From Fervidicola ferrireducens (lineage in GTDB: Bacteria > Bacillota > Thermosediminibacteria > Thermosediminibacterales > Thermosediminibacteraceae), in assembly GCF_001562425.1 (NCBI RefSeq), contig NZ_LOED01000013.1:1-61803 (forward strand): a stretch of DNA of 61,803 nucleotides. Reading direction: 5' to 3'. Shown here piece by piece: positions 19,152 to 28,684 of the stretch. The translations under genes and the position numbers were made by a program. Under the pieces are notes generated by a model. That model saw nothing but the letters and a program-made list of their open reading frames with translations. It searched no databases and had not been told where the DNA came from. Positions within the stretch are counted from its first letter, which is position 1, and each line of letters opens with the position of its first letter.

Positions 19152-19894
19152 TGCTGGTATTTCATATATTGACCCTTTTCCCGGAATTTTTTTCGGGACC
19201 TATGGACGTTAGCATATTGAAAAGAGCCAGGGAAAAGGGACTCGTCCGGATAGAACTCCTGAATATAAGAGATTTTTCGAAAGATAAGCACAGGAAAGTT
19301 GACGACTATCCCTATGGCGGGGGTGCGGGAATGGTCATGAAGCCGGAACCAATTTTTGAAGCAGTGGAATATGCATCCCGCACCGTTGACGCTGAAAAAA
19401 GGAAGATTATACTTCTTTCACCTCAAGGCTCCGTCTTCAACCAGGATATGGCAAGAGAACTGGCAGAGCAGGAGCACATAATACTCATATGCGGCCATTA
19501 CGAAGGAGTAGATGAAAGGGTAAAGACGATAATAACCGACGAGATATCGCTGGGAGATTTTGTTTTGACAGGCGGAGAAATTCCGGCGCTTGCAATAGTG
19601 GATGCTACTTCCAGATTGGTCCCTGGGGTACTTGGAAGTAATGAGTCGCTGAAAGAAGAATCGTTCAGCAGCGGTCTTCTGGAATACCCTCACTACACCA
19701 GGCCCGAGGTTTACAGAGGCCTTAGGGTTCCTGAGGTTTTGCTTTCCGGAAACCACCGGGAAATAGAGAGGTTCAGGCGAAAGGAAGCATTGCGGAGAAC
19801 TTTGGAAAAAAGACCCGATCTTTTTAAGAAATTGGAACTTACGGAAGAGGATAAGAGTTTGCTTAAAGAGATGGGATTTGGTTGTCAAGATTAG
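19151..19894 (+). CDS. trmD: tRNA (guanine-N1)-methyltransferase
   Basis: Methylates G37 of tRNAs using SAM, preventing +1 frameshifting. Trefoil-knot signature [18 protein letters not shown], plus [13 protein letters not shown] and YTRPEVYRG. 247 residues. GTG start overlaps the rimM TAG by one base, implying coupling. Confidence 0.96.
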   Translation: MLVFHILTLFPEFFSGPMDVSILKRAREKGLVRIELLNIRDFSKDKHRKVDDYPYGGGAGMVMKPEPIFEAVEYASRTVDAEKRKIILLSPQGSVFNQDMARELAEQEHIILICGHYEGVDERVKTIITDEISLGDFVLTGGEIPALAIVDATSRLVPGVLGSNESLKEESFSSGLLEYPHYTRPEVYRGLRVPEVLLSGNHREIERFRRKEALRRTLEKRPDLFKKLELTEEDKSLLKEMGFGCQD

Positions 19895-19910
19895 TGGGTT
19901 GTGCTATAAT
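19882..19910 (+). promoter_or_regulatory. Sigma-A promoter for rplS
   Basis: TTGTCA (19882-19887), 17-base spacer, TATAAT (19905-19910). The -35 lies within the end of trmD. Gives rplS a separate start near 19917. Confidence 0.82.
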
Positions 19911-19943
19911 TAGGTCTGGCATATTTAAGAAAGGAGGGAGAAC

Positions 19944-20288
19944 ATGTCGGACTTGCTTCGGGCAGTGGAAGAAGAGCAGATGAGAAAGGACATACCCGAA
20001 TTCAGACCGGGCGATACCGTGAAGGTATACACCAAAGTAGTGGAAGGCAACAGGGAGAGAATTCAGGTTTTTGAAGGCGTGGTCATCGCGAGGAAAGGCG
20101 GCGGATTGAGAGAAACCTTTACCGTAAGGAAAGTTTCCTATGGAGTAGGAGTAGAGAGGGTATTTCCGCTCCATTCGCCTCGCATAGAGAAGATAGAGGT
20201 AGTTCAAAGGGGAAAGGTTCGCAGGGCAAAACTCTACTACTTGAGAAACTTGAGGGGAAAAGCTGCAAGAATCAAGGAGAGGGACTGA
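19944..20288 (+). CDS. rplS: 50S ribosomal protein L19
   Basis: 114 residues at the 30S-50S interface. Conserved [34 protein letters not shown] and the [20 protein letters not shown] end. AAAGGAGGGAG before ATG. Followed by a terminator that overlaps its stop. Confidence 0.97.
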   Translation: MSDLLRAVEEEQMRKDIPEFRPGDTVKVYTKVVEGNRERIQVFEGVVIARKGGGLRETFTVRKVSYGVGVERVFPLHSPRIEKIEVVQRGKVRRAKLYYLRNLRGKAARIKERD

Positions 20289-20305
20289 GAGACCAGTCCC
20301 TTTTA
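20280..20305 (+). terminator. Intrinsic terminator after rplS
   Basis: AGGGACT / AGTCCCT stem (20280-20286 with 20295-20301) then TTTTATT. The left arm overlaps the rplS stop codon. Confidence 0.78.
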
Positions 20306-20326
20306 TTAATTTACGGGGAAGGTGAT

Positions 20327-21166
20327 TTGGTGCATATTCATTGGTATCCCGGTCACATGGCGAAAACGCGGCGGATAATTAAGGAAAATTTGAAGCTGGT
20401 GGATTTGGTGCTGGAAATTATCGATGCACGGGCCCCTAAAAGCACCCATATACCCGATATTTTCGAACTGATAGGCTCAAAAAAGTTGATTTTGATAATG
20501 AACAAGGCAGATTTGGCAGATGAAAAAACCACAAAGCTGTGGAAAAATTATTTTGCGGAAAAAGGATTGGATTCGGTTAGCGTCAATTCCCGGAACAAAG
20601 CGGGTTTCAAGGAACTGGATGAAATAATGCAGGATTTTTCTAAGCAGACAAAAAGGCCTTTGAGGGGTATAGTGGTGGGAGTGCCAAACGTCGGCAAATC
20701 CTCGTTCATTAACCAAATTGTTGGGAAAAAGGCGGCAAAGACAGGAAATAAGCCCGGGATAACCCGAGGGAAAATGTGGCTCAAGGCCGGAGATAAACTC
20801 GAACTTTTGGATACGCCGGGAATTTTATGGCCCAAGATAGAACAAGAATCGATAGGTCTGAAACTTGCTTTTCTGGGGTGTATAAAGGAAGAACTGCTGG
20901 ATGCGGAAAGAATAAGTCTTAAATTAATTGAGTTTTTGGTAAAAAAGCATCCCGAAAGACTGGCGGCCCGTTATAAAATAGAAACGCCGCAAAGTCCTGT
21001 TGCTATTTTGGAGCAAATTGCAAAAAGCAGAGGATTTATAATTTCCGGAGGCAGGCCCGACACTCTGAGGGCGGCGAAAACTCTTTTAAAAGAATTCCAG
21101 GATGGGAAACTGGGGAGGATTTCTCTGGAAGAGCCAGCCGAAGATGATGAATTGATTCTTGAATAA
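20327..21166 (+). CDS. rbgA: Ribosome biogenesis GTPase YlqF/RbgA
   Basis: Late 50S assembly GTPase. Circularly permuted motif order is visible: G4 NKADLAD precedes G1 GVPNVGKSS, G2/G3 GITRGKMWL and DTPGILWP. A carboxyl helical domain contacts the 50S. 279 residues, TTG start with GGGGAAGGTG upstream. Confidence 0.95.
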   Translation: MVHIHWYPGHMAKTRRIIKENLKLVDLVLEIIDARAPKSTHIPDIFELIGSKKLILIMNKADLADEKTTKLWKNYFAEKGLDSVSVNSRNKAGFKELDEIMQDFSKQTKRPLRGIVVGVPNVGKSSFINQIVGKKAAKTGNKPGITRGKMWLKAGDKLELLDTPGILWPKIEQESIGLKLAFLGCIKEELLDAERISLKLIEFLVKKHPERLAARYKIETPQSPVAILEQIAKSRGFIISGGRPDTLRAAKTLLKEFQDGKLGRISLEEPAEDDELILE

Positions 21167-21196
21167 TGATAGGGTGTAAAGGGGGATACAATTTAA

Positions 21197-21844
21197 GTGA
21201 AATTTAACCTGGAAGAAGAAAAAAAGAGGGTTTACGAACTTTTTGCCAGGGAGAGGATGCTTGCCGAAAAAGGCTATCGCTACATCGCAGGGGTTGATGA
21301 AGCCGGAAGGGGCCCTTTGGCCGGACCCGTGGTGGCTGCCGCCGTCATTCTCCCTCTAAACGTTTTTATAATGCATCTTAAAGATTCGAAGCTCCTTTCC
21401 GAAAGCAAACGGGAAAAAGTCTACGAGGAGATAAAGCAAAAGGCCGTGGCGGTTAACTACTCGGTAGTGGACGAAAAGTACATAGACCGGCACAACATTT
21501 TAAATGCGACTTTGCTTGCTATGAAAAATGCGGTGGAGGGTCTTCCTGTTAAGCCCGATTTTGTGCTGGTGGATGCGCTGGTAATTCCAGAGATAGAGCC
21601 ACCGCAAGAAAAAGTCGTGCACGGAGATAGGCTGTGTGCTTCGATAGCTGCAGCTTCAATTGTGGCAAAGGTGGAAAGAGATAGGATCATGAAGGATTAC
21701 CATAAATTATATCCCTACTATGATTTTTGGAACAACAAAGGGTACTGCACCAAAAAACACGTCGAATCCATCAAAAAATACGGGCTATCCCCGGTACACA
21801 GAAGGAGTTTTTCCGTAAAAGGTTGGGATTTCATTGGAACGTAA
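21197..21844 (+). CDS. rnhB: Ribonuclease HII
   Basis: Removes ribonucleotides from DNA. Catalytic motif GVDEAGRGPLAGPVVAAAV gives the first acidic pair; DSKLLSESKR and the Asp of VLVDALVIP follow, and ASIVAKVERDRIM. 215 residues. Overlaps yraN by 11 bases. Confidence 0.95.
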   Translation: MKFNLEEEKKRVYELFARERMLAEKGYRYIAGVDEAGRGPLAGPVVAAAVILPLNVFIMHLKDSKLLSESKREKVYEEIKQKAVAVNYSVVDEKYIDRHNILNATLLAMKNAVEGLPVKPDFVLVDALVIPEIEPPQEKVVHGDRLCASIAAASIVAKVERDRIMKDYHKLYPYYDFWNNKGYCTKKHVESIKKYGLSPVHRRSFSVKGWDFIGT

Positions 21845-22187
21845 AAAGCTGGGTGATATGGGGGAAAAATATGCCCTTGATTATTTAAAGGCAAATAACT
21901 ACGAAATCGTAAAGGTCAATTACCGGTCAAGATACGGGGAAATAGACATAATAGCAAAAGAAAATAATACACTGGTTTTTATCGAAGTCAAAACTAGGAC
22001 GTCCGATGCTTTCGGAAGGGGCATGGAAGCCGTTGATATTAGAAAACAAAGGAAAATAAGATTGGTATCTTTAAATTTTTTGAACGAATATCATAAGCCT
22101 GTAGGAGATTTAAGGTTTGACGTTATCGAAATAAATATGATCCCAGGGGCTTTAAGGGAACTTATACATATTAAAAATGCCTTTTAG
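21834..22187 (+). CDS. YraN/UPF0102 family nuclease-like protein
   Basis: 117-residue protein with a restriction-endonuclease-like core: GEKYALDYLKANNYEIV, then YGEIDIIAKENNTLVFIEVKTR containing the Glu-x-Lys motif. Biological role unknown. In related Firmicutes yifB usually follows; here the only yifB trace is 20 kb downstream at 42429. Confidence 0.9.
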   Translation: MERKKLGDMGEKYALDYLKANNYEIVKVNYRSRYGEIDIIAKENNTLVFIEVKTRTSDAFGRGMEAVDIRKQRKIRLVSLNFLNEYHKPVGDLRFDVIEINMIPGALRELIHIKNAF

Positions 22188-22236
22188 AAGCTTTTTTCCG
22201 CATAAAATCATGAGAATACTTGTGAAATATTGCTTA

Positions 22237-22265
22237 TTGTAGAATATAACAAATATTGATATAAT
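22237..22265 (+). promoter_or_regulatory. Sigma-A promoter before the MTHFR gene
   Basis: TTGTAG (22237-22242), 17-base spacer, TATAAT (22260-22265). The 129-base gap after yraN holds no other recognisable feature; no SAM or folate riboswitch is seen. Confidence 0.75.
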
Positions 22266-22340
22266 TAAATTAGACAGTTATATACAACTATATTCACATC
22301 TCGCAAGCGTGGAGAAGTGATATTAGGAAAGAAAGGAGTG

Positions 22341-23912
22341 ATGGAAGTGGAGAATCGCTTCAAAGAGTCCCTTCTGGACAAAAACGTGTTTTCCGTGACT
22401 TGGGAACTGGTGCCCGGAAGAGGAGCAAGGGAAAAGTCCATCGAAGAGGCTCTTGAGGCCGCGGAAGCCGCGGCTAAAGGGGGCAAGATCCATGCCTTAA
22501 CGTTGACCGATAATCCGGGCGGCAATCCAGCCATGCTGCCTGACTATCTGGCAGTAGAGGTGCTTAAAAAGGGTATTGAGCCGCTGGTACATTTTACGTG
22601 CAAAGACCGAAACCGCAGTCAGATAGAAAGTCAGCTTTATGCATTGGACAGGGCGGGCGTCAGAAATCTACTCGTCATGACAGGCGATTATCCGGTATCG
22701 GGTTATGCGGGGAGGCCAAGACCCGTCTTTGACTTGGACCCGATTCACGTTCTCGACCTAATTTCGCAGATGAACCGGGGACTTGAATATAAAGGAATTA
22801 AAGGAACAGTTAAGCATCAGCCCAGCGATTTCTTTGCGGGAGCGGTGGTGTCTCCCTTCAAGGCCACCGAAGCGGAGCAGATGGTTCAGTATTTCAAATT
22901 GAAAAAGAAGGTGAAGGCCGGAGCGCAGTTTATTGTCACCCAGCTGGGGTACGATGCAAGAAAGTTTCACGAAGTAATTCTGTTTATACGCCAGCAGGGC
23001 TGGGATATTCCAGTTGTAGGAAATATTTACGTTTTACCCCTCGCTACGGCCAGAATAATGAACAAAAATAAGATTCCGGGCTGTGTGGTTACTGATAAAT
23101 TGTTGGCCAAGCTCGAAGAGGAAGCCCAATCCCCCGATAAAGGACGGCAGGCCCGACTGGACAGGGCTGCCAAAATGTATGCCTTTATGAAAGGCATGGG
23201 TTACGACGGTGTCCATATTGGCGGACACAACGTAAAATACGAAGATGTGGAATATATTATCGAAAAAGGAGAAGAATTGAGCAAAAACTGGATGGACTTT
23301 ATACACGAGTTTGACTTCCCGATACCGGGCGGGTTTTACTATTACGAAAAGGACGAAAAAACCGGTCTAAACAGACCCGAGCCGGTTAACCGGAAAAATA
23401 GGCCGCTGGATGCCAAAGTAGAATTCGTATATCCCCTTTCGATTCTGACCCACAAGTTAATGTTGGAGCCGGGGGCACCTCTATGGGGGCTGATGAGAGG
23501 AATAGCCAAAAGGGTCGACGGGACCAGCTTAGAAAGGCCGTACCACGCCTTCGAGCACCTGACTAAAGTTTGCCTATACGATTGCCATGATTGCGGTGAC
23601 TGCGCCTTGATGGATCTGGCGTACGTTTGCCCCATGTCCCAGTGTCCGAAAAATCAGAGAAATGGTGCGTGCGGCGGAAGCTACATGGGGTGGTGCGAGG
23701 TTTATCCTAACGAGAAAAAATGCGCCTACGTGCGCGCCTATGCACGCCTGAAGCATTACGGGAGGGAAAATGAGCTGGACGGCGATATAATACCGCCGCC
23801 CAACTGGGATCTGTTCCAGACATCTTCGTGGCTTAATTACTATTTGGGGCGCGATCATTCCGCAAAGAAACTGGGAATAGAGCGGGTCGAAAAAAAGAAA
23901 AAGGACAAGTAA
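22341..23912 (+). CDS. Methylenetetrahydrofolate reductase fused to MTHFR C-terminal zinc domain (MetF-MetV-like)
   Basis: Reduces methylene-THF to methyl-THF for methionine synthesis or, in acetogens, the methyl branch of the Wood-Ljungdahl pathway. The first ~300 residues are a MetF TIM barrel (VTWELVPGRG, HFTCKDRNRSQIESQL, MTGDYPVSGYAGRP, FDLDP, then FIVTQLGYD). The carboxyl ~200 residues match the MTHFR_C family, with a cysteine-rich block (CLYDCHDCGDCALMD, CPMSQCPKN, ACGG, WCEVYPNEKKC) likely to bind zinc or an iron-sulfur cluster. In classical acetogens these are separate MetF and MetV subunits. ATG 22341 is close to AAAGGAG (22332-22338); GTG 22347 has better spacing and may be the real start. 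Confidence 0.88.
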   Translation: MEVENRFKESLLDKNVFSVTWELVPGRGAREKSIEEALEAAEAAAKGGKIHALTLTDNPGGNPAMLPDYLAVEVLKKGIEPLVHFTCKDRNRSQIESQLYALDRAGVRNLLVMTGDYPVSGYAGRPRPVFDLDPIHVLDLISQMNRGLEYKGIKGTVKHQPSDFFAGAVVSPFKATEAEQMVQYFKLKKKVKAGAQFIVTQLGYDARKFHEVILFIRQQGWDIPVVGNIYVLPLATARIMNKNKIPGCVVTDKLLAKLEEEAQSPDKGRQARLDRAAKMYAFMKGMGYDGVHIGGHNVKYEDVEYIIEKGEELSKNWMDFIHEFDFPIPGGFYYYEKDEKTGLNRPEPVNRKNRPLDAKVEFVYPLSILTHKLMLEPGAPLWGLMRGIAKRVDGTSLERPYHAFEHLTKVCLYDCHDCGDCALMDLAYVCPMSQCPKNQRNGACGGSYMGWCEVYPNEKKCAYVRAYARLKHYGRENELDGDIIPPPNWDLFQTSSWLNYYLGRDHSAKKLGIERVEKKKKDK

Positions 23913-23939
23913 GTTAAGTGAAAATATTTTAAAGCCCGG

Positions 23940-23977
23940 CCGTTTTTGGGAGATTTTGCCCTGAAACGGTTTTTTTA
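23940..23977 (+). terminator. Intrinsic terminator after MTHFR
   Basis: CCGTTT..GGG / CCC..AAACGG stem (23940-23950 with about 23959-23969) followed by eight Ts. Confidence 0.85.
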
Positions 23978-24057
23978 TTGACCTGCTGCATTTTTTTGTA
24001 ATTCGTGTTAATATAAAAAGAGGGTTTTTAAATAAGATTGTTCACAGGGGGAAAGCA

Positions 24058-25008
24058 ATGCAGACCTTTTTATCATCGCTGCAAGGAGTCTTGATGGTGT
24101 TTCTAGTTTTAGCGTTAGGATATTATCTTGCGAAGATAAAATGGTTCGATGAGAAGACTGCGGATTTATTCGTAAAGATCGTGCTGAACGTGTCGTTCCC
24201 ATTAAATCTAGTGGTAAATATAACCTCGACTTTGACAAAAGAGGAGCTTTTAAATTACGGAAAGGGAATTTTTATACCCTTTTTTTCTATCCTTTTATCC
24301 TATGTTATAGCCTACCTGTTTGCATGGGTTTTTAAAGTAGACAGAAATAAAAGGGGAACCTTCGCTGCTACGTTTTCTTTTTCGAATTCGATATTTGTTG
24401 GGCTTCCAATGTGTCAGGCGCTCTTCGGAGATGGTGCGATACCTTATTCTCTGATGTACTACATTGCTAGTACTTTCCTTTGGTGGACTCTTGGAGTTTA
24501 TGGCATTGCGAGGGATGCTTCGGAGAAAATGGAAGAAGCCTTTTTTAGTTTAACTACTTTGAAAAGGATAATAAATCCGCCGATTTTGGGTTTTTTAACC
24601 GGATTAATGTTGTTATTCTTGAACATAAAACTCCCCGAATTCATTTTCAGAAGTTTTAAAATGGTCGGTGATATAACGACTCCGCTTTCTTTATTTTACG
24701 TGGGTACAGTAATGTACCAGATGGGGAGGGAAAAGTTTGAATTTAAAAAGGAAACTTTAATGGTGTTTCTTGGAAGATTTTTCTTTGCTCCGGTGTTGGT
24801 TTTAGTGTTAAGCAGTTTTATAAAAATCCCCGATTTGATGAGAAACGTTTTTATTATTATGTCCGCAATGCCCGTAATGGTGAATACATCTATCCTCGCC
24901 AGAGTTTACGGAGCCGACTACGAATTTGCTGTAAATATGATTTCGTATACCACATTGTTTAGCGTTGTTGTGATTCCTTTTTTGATGATGATGATGGAAA
25001 AAATTTGA
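24058..25008 (+). CDS. AEC-family transporter (auxin efflux carrier/malate permease type)
   Basis: 316-residue integral membrane protein with about ten hydrophobic helices in two halves. Family marks: the start VLALGYYLAKIKWFDEK, FAATFSFSNSIFVGLPMCQALFG and the late MSAMPVMVNTSILARVYG. Bacterial members carry organic acids such as malate; the substrate here cannot be told. Preceded by AGGGGG; no strong promoter found. Confidence 0.85.
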   Translation: MQTFLSSLQGVLMVFLVLALGYYLAKIKWFDEKTADLFVKIVLNVSFPLNLVVNITSTLTKEELLNYGKGIFIPFFSILLSYVIAYLFAWVFKVDRNKRGTFAATFSFSNSIFVGLPMCQALFGDGAIPYSLMYYIASTFLWWTLGVYGIARDASEKMEEAFFSLTTLKRIINPPILGFLTGLMLLFLNIKLPEFIFRSFKMVGDITTPLSLFYVGTVMYQMGREKFEFKKETLMVFLGRFFFAPVLVLVLSSFIKIPDLMRNVFIIMSAMPVMVNTSILARVYGADYEFAVNMISYTTLFSVVVIPFLMMMMEKI

Positions 25009-25077
25009 TGCTTACGGACTAGGGCTTGTTGAAAATGCTTTATGATGTTATGGTCAAGTCTGTAGGGAGGATAATCA

Positions 25078-26472
25078 ATGAATAGGAACGTTGGTGCGGA
25101 AGAAAAATTTAGAATAATGACGCAAGCCCCCGTGGAAAGACTTATATGCTCTTTGGCGGCACCAACCATAGTGAGCATGCTTATTAGTGCCATCTATAAT
25201 ATGGCAGACACTTTTTTTATAAGTAAAATCAGCACCAGTGCTTCCGGAGCGGTAGGCATTTCCTTTTCGTTGATGGCGATAATACAGGCACTAGGGTTTA
25301 CCATAGGTATGGGGTCTGGCAATTATATATCAAGGCTGTTAGGGCAAAAAGAAAGAAAGTACGCTTCTTGCGTAGCGGCAACCGGTTTTTTTACCGCGCT
25401 ATTATTGGGTGCCATGCTTGCCTTGCTGGGGCTTTTGTTCTTAAACCCTCTGGTTTATTTGTTGGGTGCAACCCCAACCATTGCGCCCCATGCCAGGAGT
25501 TACATCCGTTACATTTTAATAGGCGCGCCTTACATGATGGCATCTTTCGTCCTTAACAACATCCTGCGCTTTCAGGGGAGCGCTTTTTTCGCGATGATTG
25601 GCATAGCGACCGGAGGAGTTATAAATATAATCCTTGATCCCATATTTATTTTTGTATTCAAGATGGGAACCGGCGGAGCCGCCTTGGCCACAATAATCAG
25701 CCAGTTCATAAGCTTTTTAATACTTTACTGGAATTCCGGCAAAGGAGGCAATATAAAAATTAAGTTTAAAAATTTTTCTCTCAAATGGGAGATTTATAAA
25801 GAAATTTTAAAAGGTGGCCTGCCTTCCTTTTTCCGACAGGTCCTCGGAAGCATATCGATGATTTGTTTGAATTTCAGCGCCCGCCCTTACGGCGATGCGG
25901 CTATAGCAGCCATGGCTATAGTGACGAGGCTTTTTCAGTTTGCAATGTCGGCGGTTATAGGTTTCGGGCAGGGTTTTCAGCCAGTGTGCGGATTTAATTA
26001 TGGTGCAAGAAAATACGAGAGGGTGCTTAAAGCATTCTGGTTTTCCGTAAAAACCGCGGCAGTCTTCTTGACCGTGCTTTCTTTTTTCGGTTTTTCATTT
26101 TCTCGCCAGATAATATCAATTTTTAGAAAAGAGGATATTGAGGTATTGAGCATAGGTGTGAAGGCTTTGAGATTTCAATGCATCACTTTCCCACTTTCAT
26201 CCTGGATTATTATGACGAATATGCTTCTTCAAACTATAGGAAAGGGTCTTCAAGCTTCTATCGTGTCCGCCTCTAGACAGGGTTTGTTTTTCATCCCGGC
26301 AGTGGTGGTTCTTCCGCGGTTATTCGGCTTGATCGGAGTTCAGATAAGCCAACCCGTTTCTGACGTTTTTTCGTTTTTGCTTGCGGTTCCCATGGCATTA
26401 AGTACGTTGAAGGAGCTGGAATTGCTGTCTAAAGAGGAAAAATCGATTGCAGGCCTGAAAGACGCTATCTAG
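25078..26472 (+). CDS. MATE-family multidrug/Na+ antiporter
   Basis: 464-residue, 12-helix exporter of the NorM/DinF superfamily. MatE features: PVERLICSLAAPTIVSMLISAIYNMADTFF split over the first helix, GSGNYISRLLGQ, FGQGFQPVCGFNYGARKYERV and a late cytoplasmic tail. Uses an ion gradient to expel cationic compounds. Located 69 bases after the AEC gene, possibly cotranscribed. Confidence 0.92.
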   Translation: MNRNVGAEEKFRIMTQAPVERLICSLAAPTIVSMLISAIYNMADTFFISKISTSASGAVGISFSLMAIIQALGFTIGMGSGNYISRLLGQKERKYASCVAATGFFTALLLGAMLALLGLLFLNPLVYLLGATPTIAPHARSYIRYILIGAPYMMASFVLNNILRFQGSAFFAMIGIATGGVINIILDPIFIFVFKMGTGGAALATIISQFISFLILYWNSGKGGNIKIKFKNFSLKWEIYKEILKGGLPSFFRQVLGSISMICLNFSARPYGDAAIAAMAIVTRLFQFAMSAVIGFGQGFQPVCGFNYGARKYERVLKAFWFSVKTAAVFLTVLSFFGFSFSRQIISIFRKEDIEVLSIGVKALRFQCITFPLSSWIIMTNMLLQTIGKGLQASIVSASRQGLFFIPAVVVLPRLFGLIGVQISQPVSDVFSFLLAVPMALSTLKELELLSKEEKSIAGLKDAI

Positions 26473-26552
26473 GGTCTGCAAAATGCTTTTCCTTTTTGCC
26501 GGGGAGGGTTTTTGTTGATGCGACATATTAGATTTTCAATCCCTTGCAAATT

Positions 26553-27099
26553 ATACGCTGGTTTTTTATCAAAGCAATGAGTAGCCTCTATAAATCTAAT
26601 CGTTCCGGCCTTCCCTCTCACTACCAGGGTGTGGGTTGCCGCTCCTATTTAAGAATTTTGTTTGGGTAGGAAAGTTCCATTTTTTTTACATCTTGCTATT
26701 TGTTCTTCGTTCTCAGGTTTTAACCTCCCCATCAAACTCACCGCCCAGGCATTTTAACGCGGCGGCAGCCAGAATTCCTTCCGGGGCGCCGCCTATTCTT
26801 ATCATTATATCGATTCCGGAACTTTCAAAAGCACAGGCTATGGCCGGGGAGACGTCTCCGTCGGAAATAAGCATAATCCTCGCGCCGGTTTCCCTCACCT
26901 CTTTTATGAGTTGTTCGTGCTTCGGCCTGTCAAGAATGACCACGGTCAGGTCCGATATAGATTTTTTAAGGTTTTCGGATACAATTTTTAGGTTATCGGC
27001 TTTATTCTTGTTTCCCTTGCCCATCCACCGGGCGGCGGCAACTGCAGCGGCCTCTGTTACTCTAGCGGATTCAAGAGAAATTTTTCTTTCCATATCCAT
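26553..27099 (-). pseudogene. glpX: Class II fructose-1,6-bisphosphatase, decayed
   Basis: Three blocks of GlpX are recognisable in order on the minus strand. The amino end MERKISLESARVTEAAAVAA with ARWMGKGNKNKAD jumps in frame to LTVVILDRPKHEQLIKEV and GARIMLISDGDVSPAIACAF, losing about 120 residues that hold much of the active site. GGAPEGILAAAALKCLGGEF then runs into a one-base (G-run) frameshift; in the shifted frame LKPENEEQIARCKKMG continues, followed by another gap and the carboxyl block THTLVVRGKAGTIRFIEATH around 26560-26645. Full GlpX is about 320 residues. It cannot be a working enzyme. Confidence 0.82.
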
Positions 27100-27156
27100 G
27101 ACATGTACATCTCATTTTGTAATTGTGGAAATTCGCATAAAACGTTCAGCATATCA

Positions 27157-27837
<681 letters not shown>

Positions 27838-27847
27838 GGGGATTACA

Positions 27848-28684
27848 GTGCAATTTTATGATAGATTGAAAATATCTATAATTTTTTTGTTGCAATTTAT
27901 AATGTTTATTATTTATTTGAACTTCTTCGCAATAGAAGATTTTTCAATTTATCTTATTTTTATGGTTTTTATTTACATTTCAATCCTAATCGGCGGAAGT
28001 CTATATGGTTTTGTAACATTAACTATGACAACTTTTGCTGTTGCATTCTGGCAGGTATATACAGCATGGATAAATGGCAGCAGAATTTCATTTCAGATAA
28101 CGCTAATTTTAAAACAAATTATGGGGATTATTTTTTTAATTCTTTTCTGGGTAATGCTTTCCGAAATAACTAATATAACAGTCGAAAACAGAAAAATGAA
28201 AGAAAAACTAAAGATATTAGAAAGGACCGACGAAATTACAGGTGTCCTAACAAAAAGTGAACTTATAGAAAGGTTTAAGATAATATTTACCAGTATGCAA
28301 AGAAGGAACCAGTCGGGATATTTTGTAGTTTTGAGATGGGCAGGATTGAATGTAAAATCAAGAGGGAAAACATACTATTCAGGAAGCATAGCAAGAATTA
28401 TTGGACAAGTCTGCCTTAATTCTATAAGAAGGCAGTACGACTTGGCTGGTTCATTAGGGAACAATACTTTACTGATAGTGCTTCAAAACACCAATTTGGA
28501 AGGTGCACAGATAGTGGTGGGAAGGATAAAGGAGAATTTAAAGAAAGAAGAAAGAATAAATGCATCTGTGTTGTTAGAGGAATTAGATTTCCAAATACAT
28601 CCTATTCCGACTAACCTTGACGAGGCAGTGGAATTTATAAACTGCATAGCCGGAGAATGCGGAGGAATAGAAAATGTTAAGTAA
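27848..28684 (+). CDS. Membrane protein with degenerate GGDEF domain (putative c-di-GMP receptor)
   Basis: 278 residues. The first ~115 residues form about four hydrophobic helices, followed by a short coiled coil (ENRKMKEKLKILERTDEI) and a GGDEF-fold domain (DEITGVLTKSELIERF aligns with the usual D-LTGL-NRR start). The catalytic signature is ruined: the GGDEF position reads GNNTL. The inhibitory-site RxxD, five residues upstream, is kept as RQYD. That pattern resembles PelD, which binds c-di-GMP without making it. It overlaps the glycosyltransferase gene by 11 bases. I infer a c-di-GMP-gated activator of polysaccharide synthesis. GTG start, GGGGG 7 bases upstream. AT-rich compared with the core region, suggesting transfer. 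Confidence 0.65.
   Translation: MQFYDRLKISIIFLLQFIMFIIYLNFFAIEDFSIYLIFMVFIYISILIGGSLYGFVTLTMTTFAVAFWQVYTAWINGSRISFQITLILKQIMGIIFLILFWVMLSEITNITVENRKMKEKLKILERTDEITGVLTKSELIERFKIIFTSMQRRNQSGYFVVLRWAGLNVKSRGKTYYSGSIARIIGQVCLNSIRRQYDLAGSLGNNTLLIVLQNTNLEGAQIVVGRIKENLKKEERINASVLLEELDFQIHPIPTNLDEAVEFINCIAGECGGIENVK

Noticed and set aside
22188-22340. SAM or folate riboswitch before the MTHFR gene
   Set aside because: The gap is short, with a good promoter placed only about 75 bases before the start; no conserved riboswitch core is visible.
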